The notes beneath the pieces were generated by a model. It was not told where the DNA came from. It searched no databases and was given only the letters and a program-made list of their open reading frames with translations. Shown here one piece after another: positions 6,373 to 10,184 of a DNA stretch of 10,184 nt. Made by a program: the position numbers and the translations under genes. This DNA comes from Paracoccaceae bacterium. GTDB taxonomy: Bacteria; Pseudomonadota; Alphaproteobacteria; Rhodobacterales; Rhodobacteraceae. The stretch lies in assembly GCA_007131465.1 (NCBI GenBank), contig SLQN01000155.1, forward strand, positions 1 through 10,184, written 5' to 3'. How positions within the stretch are numbered: the first letter of the stretch is position 1; each line of letters opens with the position of its first letter.

Positions 6373-7392
6373 ATGCCACGCCCTATGTCCACGCCCCTCC
6401 CCCCCAGACCTGCGCGCATCGCTGGTGGCGACCCACACCATGTGGTGTTCCTGCTCCTGGACAGGTTCACGATGATGGCCTATGCCGCTGCAGTCGAACC
6501 CCTGCGACTGGCGAACCGGGTCATGGGCAAGCCGATCTATTCATGGCAGGTCCTCAGCGAAACCGGCGCGCCTGTGCGCTGCTCGAACGGGACCGAAGTT
6601 GCCGTGACGGGGGCGCTGGGGGATGTACCGGGGGATGCAATGATCCTTGTGTGCGGCGGTGTCGATGTGCAGCGCGCCACCTCACCCGCGATCCTGTCCT
6701 GGCTGCGCAAGCGTGCGCGGCATGGCAATACCATCGGCGGCATCTGCACCGGGGCCTGGACGCTGGCCAAGGCCGGACTTCTGGACGGGCATCGCGCCAC
6801 GATCCACTGGGAAAACCATGATGCGCTGATCGAGGATTTCCCCGAGATCAACCTGACGAAATCGGTCTTCGTGATCCATGGCAAGCGGCTGACCTCGGCG
6901 GGCGGCACGGGGCCGCTGGACATGATGCTGGCCCTGCTGACCAATGCCGAAGGGGCGGATCTGGCGCATGCGGTGGCCGATCAGCTTATCTATTCCGCGA
7001 TCCGCACCAACCGTGACACGCAACGCCTGTCGATCCCGGCGCGCATCGGGGTGCGCCACCCCAAGCTGGCGCGGGTCATCGAATTCATGGAAAACCATAT
7101 CGAGGAACCGATCAGCCCATCCGAACTGGCGGATGAAGTGAACATGTCGACACGGCAACTGGAACGGCTGTTTCGGCGCTACCTGAACCGCAGCCCGAAA
7201 CGCTATTACATGGAATTACGGCTGGAACGGGCGCGCAACCTTCTGATGCAGACCGACATGAGCGTTATTTCCGTGGCCCTGGCCACCGGCTTCACGTCGC
7301 CTTCGCATTTCTCCAAGTGCTACCGCGCCCATTACGACACCACGCCCTATCGGGAACGTGGGGCACATGCCAGCGATGAAGGCGAAGACTGA
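6373..7392 (+). CDS. GlxA/GbdR-like AraC-family transcriptional regulator
   Basis: A 339-residue cytoplasmic DNA-binding regulator. Residues 22-210 are a DJ-1/PfpI (glutamine amidotransferase-like) sensor domain, with [10 protein letters not shown] (92-101), the nucleophile-elbow region [18 protein letters not shown] containing Cys125, and [10 protein letters not shown] (141-150). Residues about 230-325 form the AraC-type double helix-turn-helix, including [20 protein letters not shown] (247-266) and [20 protein letters not shown] (297-316). The sensor resembles GbdR, CdhR and ArgR, which respond to glycine betaine, carnitine or arginine, but the ligand here is unknown. ATG at 6373 is chosen; 6385 is an alternative, and a TTG at 6340 opens the frame but is unlikely. 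The Shine-Dalgarno signal is poor for all of them. The gene is divergent from aroG and converges on surA with 15 bases between stop codons. Confidence 0.92.
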   Translation: MPRPMSTPLPPRPARIAGGDPHHVVFLLLDRFTMMAYAAAVEPLRLANRVMGKPIYSWQVLSETGAPVRCSNGTEVAVTGALGDVPGDAMILVCGGVDVQRATSPAILSWLRKRARHGNTIGGICTGAWTLAKAGLLDGHRATIHWENHDALIEDFPEINLTKSVFVIHGKRLTSAGGTGPLDMMLALLTNAEGADLAHAVADQLIYSAIRTNRDTQRLSIPARIGVRHPKLARVIEFMENHIEEPISPSELADEVNMSTRQLERLFRRYLNRSPKRYYMELRLERARNLLMQTDMSVISVALATGFTSPSHFSKCYRAHYDTTPYRERGAHASDEGED

Positions 7393-7407
7393 CCGCGCGC
7401 CCGGCGA

Positions 7408-8625
7408 TCAGAAGTCGCGGATATCTGCATCCGCCAGCAGTTCCTGCAACTTCAGCGCGGCCATCGCATCAATGCGACGATCGAAGACGATGTTGCGCAT
7501 CTGCGAATCGGATGGGCGCTCATCGAACTGCAATTCACGCGCGCAGAGCATCACGACCACCAACTGTCCGCCCTCGTTGCGCCCTGAAGAAATCTGGTTG
7601 CGGTCCAGACGCGCGAGGTCCATGGCATCGGCGCGCGCGATCTCGTTCACCAGGCCCTCGATCTCCACCAGCGCATCTTCGGACAACCCGCGCGCATAGG
7701 GGCCAAGCTCGGCGCATTGGCGCACTTGGGCCTGCATCTGCGCCACGCGTTGCAGGTTCTCAGGCGTTTCGCCACCGGGCAGCAGCAGACGCTTGTAGCG
7801 CAGCGTGATCTGGTCGGGCGGGATGTCGCGTGAACTGTCACTCGCACGCAACTGGAAATAGGCGATTGCCTCGGGGCTCATTTCGATCGGGCCGATAACC
7901 TGACCTGGACGGGCTGCGGCCAACTGGCCCGAAATTTGGCCGGGCAGGTTTTCAACAGCCACCCAGTCGGACAGGCGCCCGCCCTGATCGCGCGACCCGG
8001 CGAGCGAGAATTCACGCGCGATGCGCGAGAATTCCTCGACGCTGCGGGCGGATTCGATCATGTCCATGATCTGGCCCACGGCATCGGCAAACTGGGGGTC
8101 TGTCGGCAGAAAGATTTCCGAGATCAGCACCCGCTGTCGGCCGAGGATCGCGACGACATCGCGCGCGCGCTCGGCATCGGAAGCCCCAGCGGATACCAGC
8201 GCGGGCAACTGGCGCGCCACGACCTTGCGCCACAGGAGTCCGGCCTCTACGAACCCCGCGAAAGTTTCGCGGTCGACTCCGTTCTGAGCCAGCACATCAA
8301 CGAAGTCTTCAGACGACAATTCCGCGCGGCTTGCGAATTCTGTCATCCCTTCGGCAATCTCGTCGATATTGACGCGCAGGTTCAGCCGTCGCGCCTGTTC
8401 GCGCTGGATCGCTTCTTCCGTCAGGCGCGACAGCGCCTCGGCGCGCATGTCGGCAGCGCCTGCGTTCAGCAATGTCATGAAGGCGACACGCTGTTCGACA
8501 TCATAATTCGTGATCACCCGGTCATTGACCTGACGCGCGGGCGCAAACAGGCTCTGCGCCTGCACCACCGGCGCGTTTACCGTTACAAGAAGGACCGCAA
8601 CCGACAATACAAGAATTGTCCTCAT
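7408..8625 (-). CDS. surA: Periplasmic chaperone / peptidyl-prolyl isomerase SurA
   Basis: Periplasmic chaperone that escorts unfolded outer-membrane beta-barrel proteins, including LptD, to the BAM complex. From ATG at 8625 the protein has 405 residues: signal peptide 1-24 (MRTILVLSVAVLLVTVNAPV, then VQAQ), the SurA N-terminal chaperone domain (about 28-150, starting FAPARQVNDRVITNYDVEQR), a parvulin-type domain (about 165-262, with FSRIAREFSLAGSRDQGG and GQVIGPIEMSPEAIAYFQLR) and a second degenerate parvulin-like region (about 275-370). Alternative in-frame starts are ATG at 8652, 8676 and 8730. None has a strong ribosome binding site; 8625 gives the most typical signal peptide, so the 5' end is uncertain by up to 35 codons. 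It lies downstream of lptD on the same strand and ends 15 bases from the stop of the convergent regulator, so pdxA and rsmA, often next, are absent here. Confidence 0.9.
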   Translation of the reverse strand: MRTILVLSVAVLLVTVNAPVVQAQSLFAPARQVNDRVITNYDVEQRVAFMTLLNAGAADMRAEALSRLTEEAIQREQARRLNLRVNIDEIAEGMTEFASRAELSSEDFVDVLAQNGVDRETFAGFVEAGLLWRKVVARQLPALVSAGASDAERARDVVAILGRQRVLISEIFLPTDPQFADAVGQIMDMIESARSVEEFSRIAREFSLAGSRDQGGRLSDWVAVENLPGQISGQLAAARPGQVIGPIEMSPEAIAYFQLRASDSSRDIPPDQITLRYKRLLLPGGETPENLQRVAQMQAQVRQCAELGPYARGLSEDALVEIEGLVNEIARADAMDLARLDRNQISSGRNEGGQLVVVMLCARELQFDERPSDSQMRNIVFDRRIDAMAALKLQELLADADIRDF

Positions 8626-8762
8626 CAGCGCCGAATCCGTTGAAAGCTGCATGTAATATGTCCGTTCCGTTGTCATGGCCGATCCAGAGCCGTTTCGTGA
8701 TGAACTACACGCTTTGTCCTGAAATGTCATCACCGATACGCGGGCCGGACGCGTGCATCCGC

Positions 8763-10184
8763 CTAAAGCTCACTGCATGCGCGCCGCGCGCGACCCGGAT
8801 TGCCCCCAATCCCCAGAATGTCGATCTTCAGGCCAAAGGACGTGCGCGGTGTGGGCGAACTGGCCGTGGCGAACTGGCGCTCCAGCCCGACTGCCATGCG
8901 CAGGCATTCATTCTCGTATTCCAGCCCCAGTTGTGCCTGTGCCGCGCGGCTTTGCGCAACGTCATAGCGCCAGCCGACCCGCGCTGTCCAGTAGTCATCG
9001 AGCGCGCGCTGCCCAGCAAAGTTCCATTCCGTCGAAGTCCGCGCCCGCGATTCGAAGGTATTTCCAGTGATGTGCAGAACACTGGTCGAGACCGCAAAAT
9101 CCTCGCCCGTCCAGTCGAGTTCCAGCGCGGTGCGTTGCAATCGCATATCGGGCGACAGGAGCGAGCGATTGGCGATGCTCAGGCCAGTGCCGGTGTCCAG
9201 CCGCGCCTCCAGCAGCCAGTCCGAGCTTGTGCCGGACAGCGGGCTGGCCTGCGAGAATTGTCCCAGATCGCGTTGCCGCCAGACCCGGCCTAACATCAAT
9301 GTGCTGCTCCAGCCATCGGTGTCTTGGCGAGTCCAACTCAGCCCCAGATTACCGCGCAGCCCGGCTTCGCGGGTATCGCGCGCGGGAAAACGGTCAAGGC
9401 TGAACAGGTTGCCAGGGTCGAGTTCGGGCATTCGGTTGGCCTCGTGCGGCAAGACCTCCTGCCGGTCACGGCCCCAGATCACCTGCGCCACCGGCTCTAT
9501 CACATGGGTGACGCCGCTGGTTTCGCGGCGCACCAGCGGCCAGCGCAATTCGGCCATCGCGTTGGGCGTGACGCGGGTGGCCGATGTCGGAAACACCCCA
9601 CCCGTGTCGGACAGGCGGAACCTGTCGATCCCAAGGTTCAGCCCGACTGCTCCCTGTACCCCGCCGGGCAGCACAGCATCGCGCCGCCAGTCCAGATCAA
9701 GGCTCAGGCGGCCCAGTTCGCGCGGCAACGGACCAACAGCGATGCCCGGCGCAGGGTCCAGAGCGGCGGCAAGGCCCGTACGGCGCTGGTGCAGATGGGC
9801 TTCCAGCCGCAGACTGCCGACCCCTCCCAGCCCCGGCAGATCCCTACGCCGCTCTATCACCGCCTGCCCGACTGTATTGGGCAGGGCGGCCCCCACATCG
9901 GCCAGGCGCAGCGACCGGAATTGCAGCACCTCGACCCGCAGACGCGCATCGCGCTGGATGCGCTGCAAGGTCACGTTACTCGTCAGCAACGGGTCACCGT
10001 CACGGTAATCCTCCAGCACACTGCGGTCTGAAGGCTGAACGATATTGAAGTCCAGTTCATACCCGCGACCGAGAGCAAACGCGCCCGCGATATTCCCGAT
10101 CGCGCGGGTCCGGCCGCGGCGGATCGAATCGCGCGCCACCAGCCCGCCCAGTTCCAGCCGCCCCGCCGCAAAGGCCTGACGATA
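8763..10184 (-). CDS. lptD: LPS-assembly protein LptD, C-terminal part (5' end outside window)
   Basis: Outer-membrane beta-barrel that, with LptE, inserts lipopolysaccharide into the outer leaflet. The window holds the last 473 codons; the frame stays open to the right edge, so the signal peptide, the N-terminal jellyroll/OstA domain and the first part of the barrel are missing. The visible region shows alternating hydrophobic/polar beta strands typical of a barrel, for example YELDFNIVQPSDRSVLEDYR and VTHVIEPVAQVIWGRDRQEV. The C-terminus has the family-like YENECLRMAVGLERQF, then RTSFGLKIDILGIGG. Two cysteines remain near the C-terminus (in NEC and RRAC), possible partners for the disulfides known in LptD. 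The stop is TAG at 8763-8765. surA follows on the same strand after 137 bases (or 110 from the alternative start), so co-transcription is likely. Confidence 0.9.
   Translation of the reverse strand, partial: YRQAFAAGRLELGGLVARDSIRRGRTRAIGNIAGAFALGRGYELDFNIVQPSDRSVLEDYRDGDPLLTSNVTLQRIQRDARLRVEVLQFRSLRLADVGAALPNTVGQAVIERRRDLPGLGGVGSLRLEAHLHQRRTGLAAALDPAPGIAVGPLPRELGRLSLDLDWRRDAVLPGGVQGAVGLNLGIDRFRLSDTGGVFPTSATRVTPNAMAELRWPLVRRETSGVTHVIEPVAQVIWGRDRQEVLPHEANRMPELDPGNLFSLDRFPARDTREAGLRGNLGLSWTRQDTDGWSSTLMLGRVWRQRDLGQFSQASPLSGTSSDWLLEARLDTGTGLSIANRSLLSPDMRLQRTALELDWTGEDFAVSTSVLHITGNTFESRARTSTEWNFAGQRALDDYWTARVGWRYDVAQSRAAQAQLGLEYENECLRMAVGLERQFATASSPTPRTSFGLKIDILGIGGNPGRARRACSEL

Noticed and set aside
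6223..6441. 73-codon upstream extension of the aroG frame
   Set aside because: It would cross the aroG promoter and overlap the divergent regulator; the strong GGGGAGG and the family N-terminus point to the ATG at 6222.
8626..8733. N-terminal extension of SurA from GTG 8733 or ATG 8730, 8676 or 8652
   Set aside because: Longer starts put a polar stretch of up to 36 residues before the signal peptide and none has a good ribosome binding site. ATG 8652 remains possible; the more upstream starts are unlikely.
8653..8762. Possible small gene or structured element between lptD and surA
   Set aside because: I found only weak, imperfect inverted repeats and no open frame with a ribosome binding site other than in-frame extensions of surA.
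9067..10048. Three overlapping plus-strand open frames of 154-313 codons opposite lptD
   Set aside because: They lie opposite the LptD barrel, are Arg/Ser/Pro-rich, and result from the low stop-codon density of GC-rich DNA.

Overview
The window looks like an ordinary chromosomal, housekeeping stretch of a high-GC alphaproteobacterium, most likely Rhodobacteraceae (Rhodobacter/Roseobacter group). The evidence is the overall protein style (LptD-SurA, class II DAHP synthase, a two-domain Ppx/GppA protein, a TerB plus J-domain chaperone), the GC-rich codon use, and an intergenic element ending in a GAGGATATTT...CAAGATGAA tail of a type I recall from Rhodobacteraceae genomes. I saw no mobile elements, tRNA or rRNA genes, CRISPR arrays or phage genes.

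Layout. From 1 to 1206 (minus) lies serS, seryl-tRNA synthetase, cut by the left edge near its C-terminus. From 1393 to 3060 (plus) lies ppx, an exopolyphosphatase of the Ppx/GppA family, divergent from serS across a 186-base promoter region. Convergent with ppx, and overlapping its 3' end by 106 bases, is a small predicted periplasmic protein of unknown function (2955-3356, minus). Next, all on the minus strand, come a TerB/J-domain co-chaperone (3482-4165) and a PAT-like GNAT acetyltransferase (4211-4717), probably one transcription unit. A 134-base GC-rich gap with two strong hairpins, a G-quadruplex-like motif and the repeat tail separates these from aroG, class II DAHP synthase (4852-6222, minus).

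aroG is divergent from a GlxA/GbdR-like AraC-family regulator (6373-7392, plus), with a good sigma70-type promoter for aroG between them. The regulator converges, with only 15 bases between stop codons, on surA (7408-8625, minus), which lies downstream of lptD (8763 to right edge, minus, missing its N-terminal part).

How the genes work together. lptD and surA form an outer-membrane biogenesis pair: SurA is a periplasmic chaperone for beta-barrel proteins and LptD is one of its known clients. The usual downstream partners pdxA and rsmA are absent from this side of surA. The other genes serve unrelated central functions: translation (serS), polyphosphate/ppGpp metabolism (ppx) and shikimate-pathway entry (aroG). 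The regulator's target cannot be read from the sequence; the divergent arrangement with aroG is only suggestive.

I did not find a convincing previously undescribed system. The most notable items are the antisense overlap at the ppx 3' end, the structured gap between aroG and the GNAT gene, and interlocking inverted repeats upstream of serS.
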